From an uncultured bacterium (lineage in GTDB: Bacteria; Vulcanimicrobiota; Xenobia; Xenobiales; Xenobiaceae): DNA of 64,000 nt. The notes beneath the pieces are model-generated. The model did no database searches. It saw only the letters and a list, made by a program, of their open reading frames with translations, and was not told the DNA's origin. Positions 1 through 8,649 of this stretch are shown here, in pieces (position 1 is the stretch's first letter; every line of letters begins with the position of its first letter). The stretch covers positions 1 to 64,000 of the forward strand of contig CAKUBG010000007.1 in NCBI GenBank assembly GCA_934636825.1. The letters run 5' to 3'. Position numbers and translations under genes: made by a program.

Positions 1-34
1 TTGTTTTTTTATTAAAATGTAACAAAAAGCTCTC

Positions 35-502
35 TCAAACCATCTTAAGATTCTCGCAAACCATTTTATGCGTTATAGCAATAACACTGTAATATACATA
101 CTTTAAATTTAAATTTTTAATTGGCTTAGAAAAAACACAACAAGCTTGGTTACAACAAAATTCAAATGGAACTATAGATATATTGCCGACTGAGGCTCCA
201 TACATTGCTATAGCAATTGAGTTAGCATTATAGAGTTTTAATGTTGAAAAATTATTTAGTGCTGTCTGTGTTACATGTTTTGCTGTTTTTTCTATTACAG
301 GTTTGTCCCCGTATAAATCGCCAGAATTAAGCCACGGAATATTTCCGTTTTCGTAAAAGTCGATCTTTCCGGAACTGGGAGTTGTGCCGCTACCAATTAG
401 ATTAAAAAGGCGATTTATTTTGTTTATTCCCCAGTGCTCCGGTACACGTTTAAGCCAGGGTAAATCTACGTTCTTGTAACTTTCATAAGCTTTCATCGCC
501 AT
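35..502 (-). CDS. hsdS: Truncated type I restriction specificity subunit (HsdS fragment)
   Basis: This is the N-terminal part of a type I restriction-modification specificity subunit, which selects the DNA target for the HsdM methylase. The start reads MKAYESYK...DLPWLKRVPEHW, the usual HsdS opening, followed by a first target-recognition domain with IPWLNSGDL and AMYGASVGNI. The frame ends in TGA after 155 residues, inside the first recognition domain, whereas complete HsdS is about 400 residues with two such domains. The start lies 4 bases after the hsdM stop, so the two are co-transcribed. The remainder, and any hsdR, would lie beyond the left edge. It is either a genuine truncation or frameshift, or a half-subunit; the fragment is probably inactive alone. 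Confidence 0.75.
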   Translation of the reverse strand: MAMKAYESYKNVDLPWLKRVPEHWGINKINRLFNLIGSGTTPSSGKIDFYENGNIPWLNSGDLYGDKPVIEKTAKHVTQTALNNFSTLKLYNANSIAIAMYGASVGNISIVPFEFCCNQACCVFSKPIKNLNLKYVYYSVIAITHKMVCENLKMV

Positions 503-506
503 TAGC

Positions 507-2381
507 TTAAGCCTCCTCGCCGATAATTTCTTCTAAGAGGCCGGCTGTTTCGGCTTCTAGGGCGCGAATGTCGGCTACAATTTCCGCTAAGGGGCGCAAC
601 TGGATGGGCTTATAAAAATACTTAGTAAAGCTAAGCTTATAGCCAATTTTGGTGGCGGCTTCATTTACGTAAGCATAGGGCGCGAAGGGGCGCACTTCTT
701 TATCTAAGAAAGCTTCTATGCCGCCTTCGTAGCGAAGAGGGATAATTTCGCTATCTTTTTTATCTTTATCTTCAATAAATTTGCCTTTTTTGTCGCGCAA
801 GGGTTGGCCTTGCTCGTCAAGCTTAGGTTGCAGCACTTCTACTTTGTAAAAGCCAAATTCGCTATTGGGGAAGATCTTGGAATACTCATTTTCTTCCATC
901 TTGAAATATAAGTCAAGAATTTGTTGGCGAATTTCGGGAGTAAATTCACAGTTTTTCTTACCCAAATTTTTGCGCAGCGGCGCTTTCATAGAAGTAGCGT
1001 CAATTAACTGGATCTTGCCTCGGCGGCGCTCTTCTTTGCGATTGGAAAGTACCCAAATAAAAGTAGCTATGCCAGTATTGTAAAACATGCCTTCAGGTAA
1101 AGCGATAATAGCTTCCACTAAGTCGCGCTCAATCATATGGCGGCGAGCGTTGCTTTCACCTTGGCCGGCGTCTCCAGTAAAGAGGGAAGAGCCGTTGTGA
1201 ACTTCCACAATGCGCGAACCTAAATCGGTGCCTTCTTTCATTTTAGAAATGTTGTTGAGCAAGAAAAGTAACTGACCGTCGCCGGTAGCGGAAAGCATAC
1301 TAAATTCATCAATATTTTTAGCCTTTTTCTTTTTGGCAGCAGTTTCTTGTTGTTCGTCTTTATTGTCGACAATAACAAAGCGAGGATCCTTTATGCCACT
1401 TTTGCCACCCATCTTTTCGGCGTCGGTCTTCCAAGATTTGCCATAAGGCGGGTTAGATAACATAAAATCAAAAGTTTTGTCAAGCAAACCGTCAGCTGAA
1501 AGGGTAGAGCCATAGATAAAGTGATCTTGTGAAGTTTCGCCTTTGCCTTTTAAGATCATATCAGCTATAGCAATAGCGTAAGTTTCGGGGTTAATCTCTT
1601 GGCCATAAAGATGGATGGAAACTTGTTTGCCTTTTTGCTGGGCAATTTCGCTGAGCCTTTCTTGAGCCACAGTAAGCATACCGCCAGTACCCATAGCGCC
1701 ATCATAGCAAGTATAGGTACTATCTTTAATTTTATCAGCTACAGGCAAAACAGCCAGATCGGCCATAAGATAAACTACATCGCGAGGAGTCCAGTGTTCG
1801 CCGGCTTCTTCATTATTTTCTTCATTGAAACGGCGCACCAGCTCTTCAAAGATAGTACCCATAGCATGATTGTCTAGGCCAGGAATTTTTATCTGTCCAA
1901 GATCATCTAAAACCGGCTCGGGACTTAAATTTATAGTAGGTGAAATAAACTTTTCAATAACGGCGCCCAAAATATCGGCTTCCACCATAGTATCTATTTG
2001 GTTGCGAAACTTAAATTTATTGAGTATTTCTTGCACATTGTCAGAAAAGCCGTCCAAGTAGGCGATAAAGTCGGCTTTAAGTTGCTGAGACTTGCCGCGC
2101 GAAGTCAGATCTTTTAAGCAAAAAGGAGAACTGTTACAAAAAGCTTGCCCGGCAATTTTACATAATACCCGTTCTTGTCCGGATATATGTTTCTCATCTA
2201 GTTGTTTTTTTGTTTCCAATACGGCCTGTTTAGTCTTTTCCAAAACAGCATCTAAACGGCGGATAACGGTCATAGGCAGAATCACATCGCGGTATTTGCC
2301 ACGCACATAAACGTCGCGCAAACAATCGTCAGCCACGCTCCAAATGAAACTTACAATCTGATTGTGAATCTGACTATCCAT
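507..2381 (-). CDS. hsdM: Type I restriction-modification DNA methyltransferase (HsdM)
   Basis: N6-adenine methyltransferase subunit of a type I restriction-modification system; with HsdS it methylates host DNA. The N-terminal helical domain (MDSQIHNQIVSFIWSVAD...RGKYRDVILPM) is followed by the SAM-binding region (TPRDVVYLMADL, then CYDGAMGTGGML) and the catalytic NPPYG motif (LSNPPYGKSW), which specifies adenine methylation. An in-frame ATG 60 bases further upstream adds a hydrophobic, non-homologous extension, so I start at MDSQ, which matches the family start and has GGGAG a short way upstream. It is the first gene of a leftward hsdM-hsdS operon, divergent from the ATPase/DUF4276 pair. Confidence 0.93.
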   Translation of the reverse strand: MDSQIHNQIVSFIWSVADDCLRDVYVRGKYRDVILPMTVIRRLDAVLEKTKQAVLETKKQLDEKHISGQERVLCKIAGQAFCNSSPFCLKDLTSRGKSQQLKADFIAYLDGFSDNVQEILNKFKFRNQIDTMVEADILGAVIEKFISPTINLSPEPVLDDLGQIKIPGLDNHAMGTIFEELVRRFNEENNEEAGEHWTPRDVVYLMADLAVLPVADKIKDSTYTCYDGAMGTGGMLTVAQERLSEIAQQKGKQVSIHLYGQEINPETYAIAIADMILKGKGETSQDHFIYGSTLSADGLLDKTFDFMLSNPPYGKSWKTDAEKMGGKSGIKDPRFVIVDNKDEQQETAAKKKKAKNIDEFSMLSATGDGQLLFLLNNISKMKEGTDLGSRIVEVHNGSSLFTGDAGQGESNARRHMIERDLVEAIIALPEGMFYNTGIATFIWVLSNRKEERRRGKIQLIDATSMKAPLRKNLGKKNCEFTPEIRQQILDLYFKMEENEYSKIFPNSEFGFYKVEVLQPKLDEQGQPLRDKKGKFIEDKDKKDSEIIPLRYEGGIEAFLDKEVRPFAPYAYVNEAATKIGYKLSFTKYFYKPIQLRPLAEIVADIRALEAETAGLLEEIIGEEA

Positions 2382-2441
2382 AAGAAAAAGTGCTCTCCCA
2401 ATTTTAAGTAAAAATAGCGCAAAGCACTTTCCGCAGGTCAA

Positions 2442-2602
2442 GCTTTTTTCCTTGACCTAAAAATGTCCATTTACTCGGCCTTCCCGCTAATAGCGCTGTT
2501 TAGCTACGTCGGCTGTGGACTGGCTTGGCGGGAAAAAGACTATGAATAAGAGAATTTCTACCGTTGATTTATGTGGGAGTTGCTAGTGCTGTGTCTGTTG
2601 AT
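2442..2602. promoter_or_regulatory. Divergent intergenic region with inverted repeat
   Basis: Divergent promoter region between hsdM and the ATPase gene. It contains the inverted repeat TTCCCGC (2484-2490) / GCGGGAA (2528-2534), arms about 37 bases apart, which could be an operator for the restriction-modification or ATPase promoter, or a loose hairpin. No good -35/-10 pair could be assigned. Confidence 0.3.
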
Positions 2603-3688
2603 ATGAAGCCGTCTAAATTGGATAAAATAACAGTTAGGGGATTTAAGTCGATAAGAGAACTCGTCGATTTCGAATTGCGCAACATTAACGTTATTGTTGG
2701 AGCTAATGGAGCTGGGAAAAGCAACTTTTTAGAAATATTCGAAATCCTTTCGGCTATGATGAAACCAAAAGGACTGTCTGAGTATGTGGCTGGAGCTGCC
2801 GATGCTTATTTTTTTGGCGGCCCTAAATTGACACGTAGAATCGAAATCAAACTTAAATTAGGAAAAAACGGTTACGATTTTAATTTTATACCGAGTGAAA
2901 ACGGTGAGCTTTTTATAACTAAAGAACAAAGGCATTTCAATAACGGTTACTGGAATTTTACGCGTGATTTTCCTGTTCCGAGTTACGATGCCCAGCTACC
3001 GAATGAGTTAAGTTCAAAAGCTACAGAATATACTTATAATTCTATAAAAAATTGGAAGATTTATCACTTTCACGATACAAGTAAATTCGCTCCTATGCGT
3101 CGAGAGTGTGATGTAAATCATGGCGATGTTCTAGCTGCTGATGCTGGAAATATTGCTGCTTTTTTGTATCAACTGAAAGAGAAGTTCCCTACTGAATACC
3201 GCCAAATTGTTAATGCCGTTCAACTAGTTGTGCCGTTTTTTTATGATTTCATTTTAAAGCCTAATTTCAATGAAATGATAAGATTAAACTGGCAACAATT
3301 AGGACTCAATGATTATCCTATGCGGCCAAGCCAACTTTCTGACGGCTCCATGAGATTTATTTGCTTAGCTACTGCTTTACTTCAACCGCAGCCTCCAGCT
3401 ACTATTATTATTGATGAGCCTGAGTTAGGACTGCACCCTGAAGCTATTGGTATACTAGCAGAACTTATAAAATTGGCCTCTTCACATACACAGGTTATCA
3501 TAGCTACACAATCACCGCTTTTATTGGATCAATTTTCGATAGAAGATATTATTGTGGCTAAACGTAAAAATGGGGCTTCTACATTCGCCAGACTAAATGA
3601 GCGAGATTATACTGCTTGGCTTGAAGATTACTCTGTTGGTGAACTGTGGGTTAAAAATGTAATTCAGGGAGGCGCCGCCAATGAGTAG
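2603..3688 (+). CDS. AAA ATPase of OLD/RecF-like type (AAA_21), probable defence component
   Basis: SMC/RecF/OLD-like ATPase of about 361 residues. The N-terminal KITVRGFKSIR strand leads to Walker A (VGANGAGKSNF); an ABC-like signature lies at LSDGSMRF and Walker B at TIIIDEPELGLHP, followed by the ATQSPLLLDQF switch region. The domain order is that of stand-alone ATPases found in anti-phage modules (OLD/Gabija, PARIS AriA, AbiL/RloA types). A TTG start at 2564 is possible; the ATG at 2603 is preferred because the domain begins right after it, though no clear ribosome site favours either. It overlaps the next gene by 8 bases, so the two products are likely made together. AT-richer than the genes from clpP onward, which suggests acquisition by transfer. 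Confidence 0.82.
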   Translation: MKPSKLDKITVRGFKSIRELVDFELRNINVIVGANGAGKSNFLEIFEILSAMMKPKGLSEYVAGAADAYFFGGPKLTRRIEIKLKLGKNGYDFNFIPSENGELFITKEQRHFNNGYWNFTRDFPVPSYDAQLPNELSSKATEYTYNSIKNWKIYHFHDTSKFAPMRRECDVNHGDVLAADAGNIAAFLYQLKEKFPTEYRQIVNAVQLVVPFFYDFILKPNFNEMIRLNWQQLGLNDYPMRPSQLSDGSMRFICLATALLQPQPPATIIIDEPELGLHPEAIGILAELIKLASSHTQVIIATQSPLLLDQFSIEDIIVAKRKNGASTFARLNERDYTAWLEDYSVGELWVKNVIQGGAANE

Positions 3689-4370
3689 CTTTCTGGAAGT
3701 TGTCATTTTAGTGGAAGGCCAGACCGAGCAAAAGTTTATAAATGATGTGCTGGCTCCTTACATGGCTGTTAAAGGCATATACATGACTCCTATCATTATT
3801 TCTAAGAAGGGGCAAAAGGGGGGAGATGTTAAGTTTCAACGCGTTAAGACGGATATATGCAACCATTTGAAGCAGCGTAACAATACTATCATATCTACAT
3901 TTGTTGATTATTACGGTTTAAGTGAATGGCCTGATAAGGATAAAATAAAAGTTCACGATACTCCAGAACAAATAGCAAATACATTAAATAGTGCTGCTCG
4001 AAAAGCTATAGTTGCAGCATGCGAAAATAAAAATGTAACGAGGCGCTTTATTCCGTTCATGGCAGTGCATGAATTTGAGGCACTACTTTTTAGTGACAGT
4101 GAAATTTTGTCTAGTTATTTGAGTGTTGACAAATCAGAAGTAGACAAAGTTATTGAAGAATGTGGCTCTCCTGAAAAAATAAATAACAGTCCACAAACTG
4201 CTCCGTCAAAAAGATTAGAACGTTGGGCTCATGGTCGCTATGGTAAAACAACATCAGGAATTGTTATTGCTAAAGCTATTGGAATAGATAAAATGCGTAG
4301 AAAGTGCCCATTGTTTAACTCATGGCTTTTTAAGCTTGAGTCGCTTGTAAAAAATAGTAACACTATTTAA
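3681..4370 (+). CDS. DUF4276 family protein (TOPRIM-like partner of the ATPase)
   Basis: DUF4276-type protein of 229 residues. The opening EVVILVEGQTEQKFINDVL has the conserved E-G-x-T/S-E of TOPRIM-like folds; STFVDYYGL and FMAVHEFEALLFS carry the later acidic residues typical of the family. Members are commonly encoded directly after an AAA_21 ATPase, and such pairs behave as abortive-infection or toxin-effector modules (compare AbiL and PARIS); activity here is inferred. The ATG has a good GGAGG site about 8 bases upstream, lying within the end of the ATPase gene. Confidence 0.8.
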   Translation: MSSFLEVVILVEGQTEQKFINDVLAPYMAVKGIYMTPIIISKKGQKGGDVKFQRVKTDICNHLKQRNNTIISTFVDYYGLSEWPDKDKIKVHDTPEQIANTLNSAARKAIVAACENKNVTRRFIPFMAVHEFEALLFSDSEILSSYLSVDKSEVDKVIEECGSPEKINNSPQTAPSKRLERWAHGRYGKTTSGIVIAKAIGIDKMRRKCPLFNSWLFKLESLVKNSNTI

Positions 4371-4725
4371 ACTGGCGATAAATATATCGTTGAGCCAGAG
4401 ACAAATATCGACAGGCAGTTGTATTTTAGTGCTACTTGTGTGTAAAAATATTTTATACATATAAAAACAGATAAAATATGCAGTAGTAAAAATCGGAGCC
4501 ACTGTGTCGCGGAAAAAGCGCGGCTTTGTAACGTTTAGTTAAAAAACGCTGTCGTCAACAGTCTAAAAAAATACTACAATGTGGGAAGCGCCGATCCTTA
4601 CCCCCAAATTGCACAACTATTCCAAATACAACTGAGTCGGCCACACAAAAACCAACAATCCGTCGATTCCATGCAAAATACCCAAACGCGCACAAGGAAT
4701 CACAGAAAGGAGTTAACCAATAAAT
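4371..4725. other. AT-rich intergenic stretch
   Basis: No convincing gene. The stretch around 4438-4485 is very AT-rich (ATATTTTATACATATAAAA) and could hold promoter elements. An open frame of 93 codons at 4581-4862 overlaps the better-supported small gene at 4726, has no ribosome site and no recognisable domain, so I leave it out. Confidence 0.4.
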
Positions 4726-5055
4726 ATGACACTAAACCTCATTTTTACGCCAAGTATTCTACTCTGTTTTGCAGCCAAAGTCAATATGGCTTTCTGGAAA
4801 ATTCTGCTGATTTTAATTGCAATCATTGTCGAGATGCCGATGTCGTTAATGGATTTGCTTAGCAATATTTATGTCGTAAATGCGTTGCGCGTGAGGCGTC
4901 TTTGGCATAATAACGAGTTTTCCGCAGATATTTTGGGGATCTTCGATTTAAAAAAAATGTTGAACCGAAATTTGTCGTTTCATGATGTCTATGGACTTCG
5001 AAGACTGATCAAGCTTCTGTCGTCAGATAGATTGCTAGCCTTTTCCGAGCGTTAG
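4726..5055 (+). CDS. Small hypothetical protein with N-terminal membrane segment
   Basis: Unrecognised 109-residue protein. Residues about 5-45 are very hydrophobic (ILLCFAAKVNMAFWKILLILIAIIVEMP), likely one or two membrane segments; the C-terminal half is basic and amphipathic (ALRVRRLW, GLRRLIKLLSSDRLLAF). AAAGGAG lies 13 bases before the ATG, longer than ideal. It sits between the defence pair and an acidic small protein and may belong to the accessory segment. No function can be proposed. Confidence 0.45.
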   Translation: MTLNLIFTPSILLCFAAKVNMAFWKILLILIAIIVEMPMSLMDLLSNIYVVNALRVRRLWHNNEFSADILGIFDLKKMLNRNLSFHDVYGLRRLIKLLSSDRLLAFSER

Positions 5056-5148
5056 TTCTTCTTTATTTGCTTTTTTCTGCACCGGCTTGCATGCAGCGCT
5101 GTTTGTTAAAAGCTGCTGCTAAAAGAGTTAAGAGAGGACTGACAAAAA

Positions 5149-5550
5149 ATGAAACAATTCGAAAATATTGGCGGCATAAACTTTGGCACCGATTTAAATC
5201 AAAGCTTAGGGCATGATAGCCTTGAAGAGCTGATTGCACGTGCTCACGGTTTGGCGCAACGATGGCGAATTGAAATAGACGATTGTGCCGCTTTCGATTT
5301 CGATTCTGCGGCGAATGCTGCAACTGCAGCAGACGAACTCGAAGAAGACTTTGATCTTTTTGCTGCCTATGCTGCTGCCGAAGTCGATAGTGAATATCTC
5401 GCTGATCTCGACGGCATTGTGGCCGCCGTAGAGACTACCTCTAACGAGTGGAAAGAAGAGCGACGCCAAGCTGCTGCAGTCGATCTGTTAGAGCCTGCTG
5501 AAGATGAGGCTGACTTGGGTTTTAGCTGTTCTTTCCCTGTGGCCGCATAA
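5149..5550 (+). CDS. Small acidic hypothetical protein
   Basis: Unrecognised 133-residue protein, strongly acidic and Ala-rich from residue 40 onward (runs such as DELEEDFDLFAAYAAAEVDSEY and EPAEDEADLGF), without signal peptide or membrane segment. GAGAGGA about 10 bases upstream supports the ATG. Its composition resembles DNA-mimic or chaperone-tail proteins, but nothing in the sequence establishes this. It is the last gene of the left accessory segment before clpP. Confidence 0.5.
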   Translation: MKQFENIGGINFGTDLNQSLGHDSLEELIARAHGLAQRWRIEIDDCAAFDFDSAANAATAADELEEDFDLFAAYAAAEVDSEYLADLDGIVAAVETTSNEWKEERRQAAAVDLLEPAEDEADLGFSCSFPVAA

Positions 5551-5726
5551 AGGTCTTGGCTTTGTCACTTTAGATTAGACTATCAAGTTTGAGTCGAAAA
5601 AGCAATTGCTTGCGCTTAAAAATTGAGGTCAAGGTGGCAAAAGCTGCCGATAGACGGCACTGCTTATATAATTGCCGCAGCTTCATGGCGTCCTTACCGC
5701 CTATGCTGTGGCAGTTATTTTTTTAG

Positions 5727-5755
5727 TTGACAAACTTTAATTGCGCTAGTTAATT
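5727..5755 (+). promoter_or_regulatory. Candidate clpP promoter
   Basis: TTGACA (5727-5732) is a perfect -35 hexamer; 17 bases later TTAATT (5750-5755) is a weak -10. The 13-base tandem repeat overlaps the spacer and -10, a position suited to an operator. Confidence 0.35.
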
Positions 5756-5762
5756 GCGCTAG
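5737..5762 (+). repeat. Perfect 13-bp tandem direct repeat upstream of clpP
   Basis: TTAATTGCGCTAG occurs twice head-to-tail (5737-5749 and 5750-5762) with no mismatch, about 110 bases before the clpP start. It overlaps the candidate promoter, so a regulator-binding role is plausible; no known operator is recognised. Confidence 0.6.
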
Positions 5763-5868
5763 GGGAGGGAGTTCTATACCTGGCGAGAATTGGCAAGCGA
5801 TATTTGTGGTGAGGGGTCTAAAAAAGGCTGAATCCCGTTATACCCCTTCTTTAAGGAGTTCCGTTTAT

Positions 5869-6492
5869 ATGATGTTTGGCAGATACCCCGGCGGCGAAAG
5901 AGCCCAGCTTATTCCTATGGTTATCGAGCAAACCGCTCGCGGCGAGCGGGCCTACGATATTTATTCCCGCTTGCTCAAAAATCGCATTATTTTTGTGGGC
6001 GACGCTATTGATGACGAATTGGCCAATTTGGTGATCGCCCAATTGCTCTATCTCGAGCAAGAAGATCCCGATAAAGATATCGACATCTACATCAATAGCC
6101 CCGGCGGATCGGTTACGGCTGGCCTGGGTATGTATGATTGTATGCAACTTATTAAACCGGACGTCTCTTGCATTTGCATGGGTATGGCCGCTAGCGCTGC
6201 GGCTGTGCTTTTAGCTGGCGGTTGCAAAGGCAAACGCTTTGCCTTGCCTTATTCGCGCATTATGATCCACCAGCCCTGGATCGGCGAAATTGGCGGCCAG
6301 GCTACCGATATTGATATTCACGCCAAACAAATTTTGAAAACGCGTGAAAACCTCAATCGCATTTTGGCCAACCACACCGGCCAATCTTACGAAAAGATTT
6401 GCGAAGATACCGAGCGCGATCATTATATGTCCAGTCAAGAAGCTCTCGATTATGGCATTATTGACGCTATCTTAACTAAAGATCAGCGCTAG
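5869..6492 (+). CDS. clpP: ATP-dependent Clp protease proteolytic subunit
   Basis: Serine protease that forms the barrel of Clp proteases and degrades unfolded substrates delivered by ClpX or ClpA. The 207-residue product begins MMFGRYPGGERAQLIP; AAGGAG lies 10 bases before the ATG at 5869, so the upstream GTG of the longer frame is not used. Catalytic Ser109 is in GMAASAAA and His134 in YSRIMIHQPW; the oligomerisation motif YINSPGGSV is intact. Length is normal. No clpX or tig is adjacent. A terminator follows, so the gene is probably monocistronic. Confidence 0.97.
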   Translation: MMFGRYPGGERAQLIPMVIEQTARGERAYDIYSRLLKNRIIFVGDAIDDELANLVIAQLLYLEQEDPDKDIDIYINSPGGSVTAGLGMYDCMQLIKPDVSCICMGMAASAAAVLLAGGCKGKRFALPYSRIMIHQPWIGEIGGQATDIDIHAKQILKTRENLNRILANHTGQSYEKICEDTERDHYMSSQEALDYGIIDAILTKDQR

Positions 6493-6535
6493 AATTACCG
6501 AGCTTTTTAGTTAAAGGCTCATTGGGCGGCGCTAG

Positions 6536-6606
6536 AGCAGCTATGTTTAGTTTTTTTTCCTCTTTACTTAAAGAAAAGAGCTAAAGTGAGTAGCTGCTTT
6601 TTTTTG
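6536..6606 (+). terminator. Intrinsic terminator of clpP
   Basis: AGCAGCTA (6536-6543) pairs with TAGCTGCT (6591-6598), with an inner TTTAG/CTAAA pairing, followed by a run of about nine T. Confidence 0.7.
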
Positions 6607-6638
6607 CCGCTCAGGTTGCTGGCACTACATAGAGAAAA

Positions 6639-7538
6639 ATGTACAAATATTCCGACGATCTAGAACATCTTTGCGGTTGTGGCCTCGATATAGGCGGAAC
6701 TCTTACTAAAATAGCTATTGCTCGACCGGGCGAAGAATTGGTGCTCACTTTCCTCAAAAATTATAGCTGTGAGGAAGTGTTGGATCATGTAATCAATTTA
6801 GGCGTACAATTTTGTGGCGTAACTGGTCGCGGTGCTTCCGAATTTCGCCATCGGGCTCGTTGTCGGCGTAGTGAGGCTAAAGAAGAACATATTCCGCAAG
6901 TTTTCGGCGTAAATGAGTTTGTAGCTTGGGGCGCCGGCGCTTCTAAATTGTTGCCTGGCTCCAGTGGCGTAGAATTGCCCTATATTTTAGGATCTGTCGG
7001 TACCGGCACTTCATTGCTTTTTGTTAACGGCGTGTCCATTAGTCGCGTGGGTGGATCGGCTTTGGGTGGAGGCACTATTTTAGGTTTGGGCCGCGCTCTT
7101 ATTCCCGGCAGCAGCTTTGAAGACGTTTGCCTTTTGGCTCAAAAAGGCAAACGTTCCGGAGTAGATCTTTTGCTCAAAGATATTTATCCGCCCGGCCAAG
7201 TAGGCATTGCCGATAATATTACCGCTTCTAACTTTGGACGTTTGGCTGGCGACTGCGAAATTGAGCGCCCCTCTGACGCGGATATTATGGCTGGCATTAT
7301 GGGTATGGTGGGCGAAAATATTGCTCTAATTGCCTCTGGCATGATGAACCAATGTCGCACCCACACTATAGTGTATGCTGGCTCAACTTTGCGCAACAAT
7401 CCTGTTTTGCGAGCAGTTTTGGTACGGGCCGGCGCTTTGCTCAACCACAGAGCCGTTATTTTGGAGCGCGGAGAGTTTAGCGGCGCGGTAGGCGCTTACC
7501 AATTAGGCTTATCTAACTGGAGTTTGAACCAATTTTAA
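6639..7538 (+). CDS. coaW: Type II pantothenate kinase
   Basis: Phosphorylates pantothenate in the first step of coenzyme A synthesis. The fold is the eukaryotic/staphylococcal type II kind, not CoaA or CoaX: LDIGGTLTKIAI (phosphate 1 loop, residues about 16-27), VTGRGASEF, LGSVGTGTSLL (about 117-127) and GGSALGGGTILGLGRAL. YAGSTLRNNP near residue 250 is the usual late motif. Full length at 299 residues. Type II enzymes are often poorly feedback-inhibited by CoA. It stands alone between the clpP terminator and a convergent gene. Confidence 0.88.
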   Translation: MYKYSDDLEHLCGCGLDIGGTLTKIAIARPGEELVLTFLKNYSCEEVLDHVINLGVQFCGVTGRGASEFRHRARCRRSEAKEEHIPQVFGVNEFVAWGAGASKLLPGSSGVELPYILGSVGTGTSLLFVNGVSISRVGGSALGGGTILGLGRALIPGSSFEDVCLLAQKGKRSGVDLLLKDIYPPGQVGIADNITASNFGRLAGDCEIERPSDADIMAGIMGMVGENIALIASGMMNQCRTHTIVYAGSTLRNNPVLRAVLVRAGALLNHRAVILERGEFSGAVGAYQLGLSNWSLNQF

Positions 7539-7567
7539 AAAGCTGGCAAAAGTTGGCGCTCAGCTTT
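7539..7567. terminator. Possible bidirectional terminator
   Basis: AAAGCTG (7539-7545) and CAGCTTT (7561-7567) form a short stem with a 15-base loop between two convergent genes. No strong T-run, so support is weak. Confidence 0.3.
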
Positions 7568-7571
7568 AAGA

Positions 7572-8435
7572 TTAGCGCTTGGCTTCGGGGCCGAAGCGCT
7601 CCCTGATTTTCATATAATCTTCTTCCGACATATATTGGCGCAAATTGTCTAAAGAAGCTTGGGCCGAGCCTACTTTAGTAGGATCGTATTTGCTATTGGC
7701 TTCTTTGCTAGCTTGCTTAAAAATAGATTTCAATTCGCTTTCGCTGGCTTGGCCCTTAGATTCAAAATAGCGCATAGCCACTTTGCCTAAGCCGTAAGTC
7801 CAACCGAAAATAAAAGGAGCGCTGACTAAAGAGCCGATAATAGGGATTAAATTGCTTAAGAATAAGGCTGTCAGTTGACCGAAGACGCTGGCGCCGCAAG
7901 AGCCGGCAATAATAGCCAAAATGCGTTCGGGAGTTTCATTTACTCCATAAACTTTACCTATAGCAATTACCATGGCCGACTGAATAGGCATAAGCAAAAC
8001 CAAATCGCAAAAGGGAATGGGCACCAATACTATGGCCGCAGCCCAAAGCGAGAAGTTCATAATTGTATCTTCAGCTAGTTCGCGCTTGTTACTTTCATCA
8101 TCGTCTTCTGCGCCGAAGAAATCGCTTAAAGGGGGCAGAGGACGAGAAGAGTCGCGAGCTGGAGTTGAAGGAAGCGAAGGATAAGGCGAAGAGCTTGTCT
8201 GCCGGTTCGAAGGGCCTCCGGGCTCAAAATCGTAGGACTGGAAAAATTGGGGCGCTTGAGAAACTGGTGGCACAGTAGAGGCTGCGGCAGCCGTTGTGGG
8301 GGAAGTAGGCAAAGTAGAGGAAGCTGCTGTCGGAGAAACTGAGGTTGGCGCTAAACGGAGCGAATTGCCGCAAATATTGCAAAAACGGGCATTTTCTCTA
8401 ACTTGTGCACCGCATTTATTACAGAACTTTGCCAT
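7572..8435 (-). CDS. Zinc-ribbon protein with C-terminal DUF697-like membrane domain
   Basis: About 287 residues. An N-terminal double-CxxC zinc ribbon (FCNKCGAQVRENARFCNICG) is followed by a Pro/Ser/Thr linker of about 90 residues and then a hydrophobic domain (IMNFSLWAAAIVLVPIPFCDLVLLMPIQ...MVIAIGKVYGV...FGWTYGLGKVAMRYFESKG) that resembles DUF697/YcjF-type domains. Those usually sit at the C terminus of membrane-associated GTPases, but no GTPase domain is present. An ATG four codons upstream is possible; MAKFC starts directly at the ribbon. Likely a membrane protein of unknown role. Confidence 0.7.
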   Translation of the reverse strand: MAKFCNKCGAQVRENARFCNICGNSLRLAPTSVSPTAASSTLPTSPTTAAAASTVPPVSQAPQFFQSYDFEPGGPSNRQTSSSPYPSLPSTPARDSSRPLPPLSDFFGAEDDDESNKRELAEDTIMNFSLWAAAIVLVPIPFCDLVLLMPIQSAMVIAIGKVYGVNETPERILAIIAGSCGASVFGQLTALFLSNLIPIIGSLVSAPFIFGWTYGLGKVAMRYFESKGQASESELKSIFKQASKEANSKYDPTKVGSAQASLDNLRQYMSEEDYMKIRERFGPEAKR

Positions 8436-8649
8436 ACTTTTCACCATGCCGAATCATAAAATATGTTTCGCCCTTCGCCCTTAACGGCGGCTAAGCCTTC
8501 ATAGGCTGGCTCTTCGGCATAAGCTTGCCTTGGAAAGTTAGTTCCCTTTTGACCAAGCGAAAAAACAAAAATGCTAGGTTTACGCTTAATAGAGACGAAA
8601 AATATCCTTTAAGGTAAAAAATCAACAAGAAACGGAGTTGCTGTCGATT

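Larger units (their letters stand above)
5551..5868. other. Intergenic leader upstream of clpP
   Basis: No gene seen apart from an in-frame 21-codon upstream extension of clpP that lacks a ribosome site. The stretch holds the candidate clpP promoter (5727-5755) and a perfect 13-base tandem repeat (5737-5762). Confidence 0.4.

Noticed and set aside
4581..4862. 93-codon open frame overlapping the small membrane protein gene
   Set aside because: No ribosome site, no hydrophobic or domain pattern, and it overlaps the better-supported frame at 4726.
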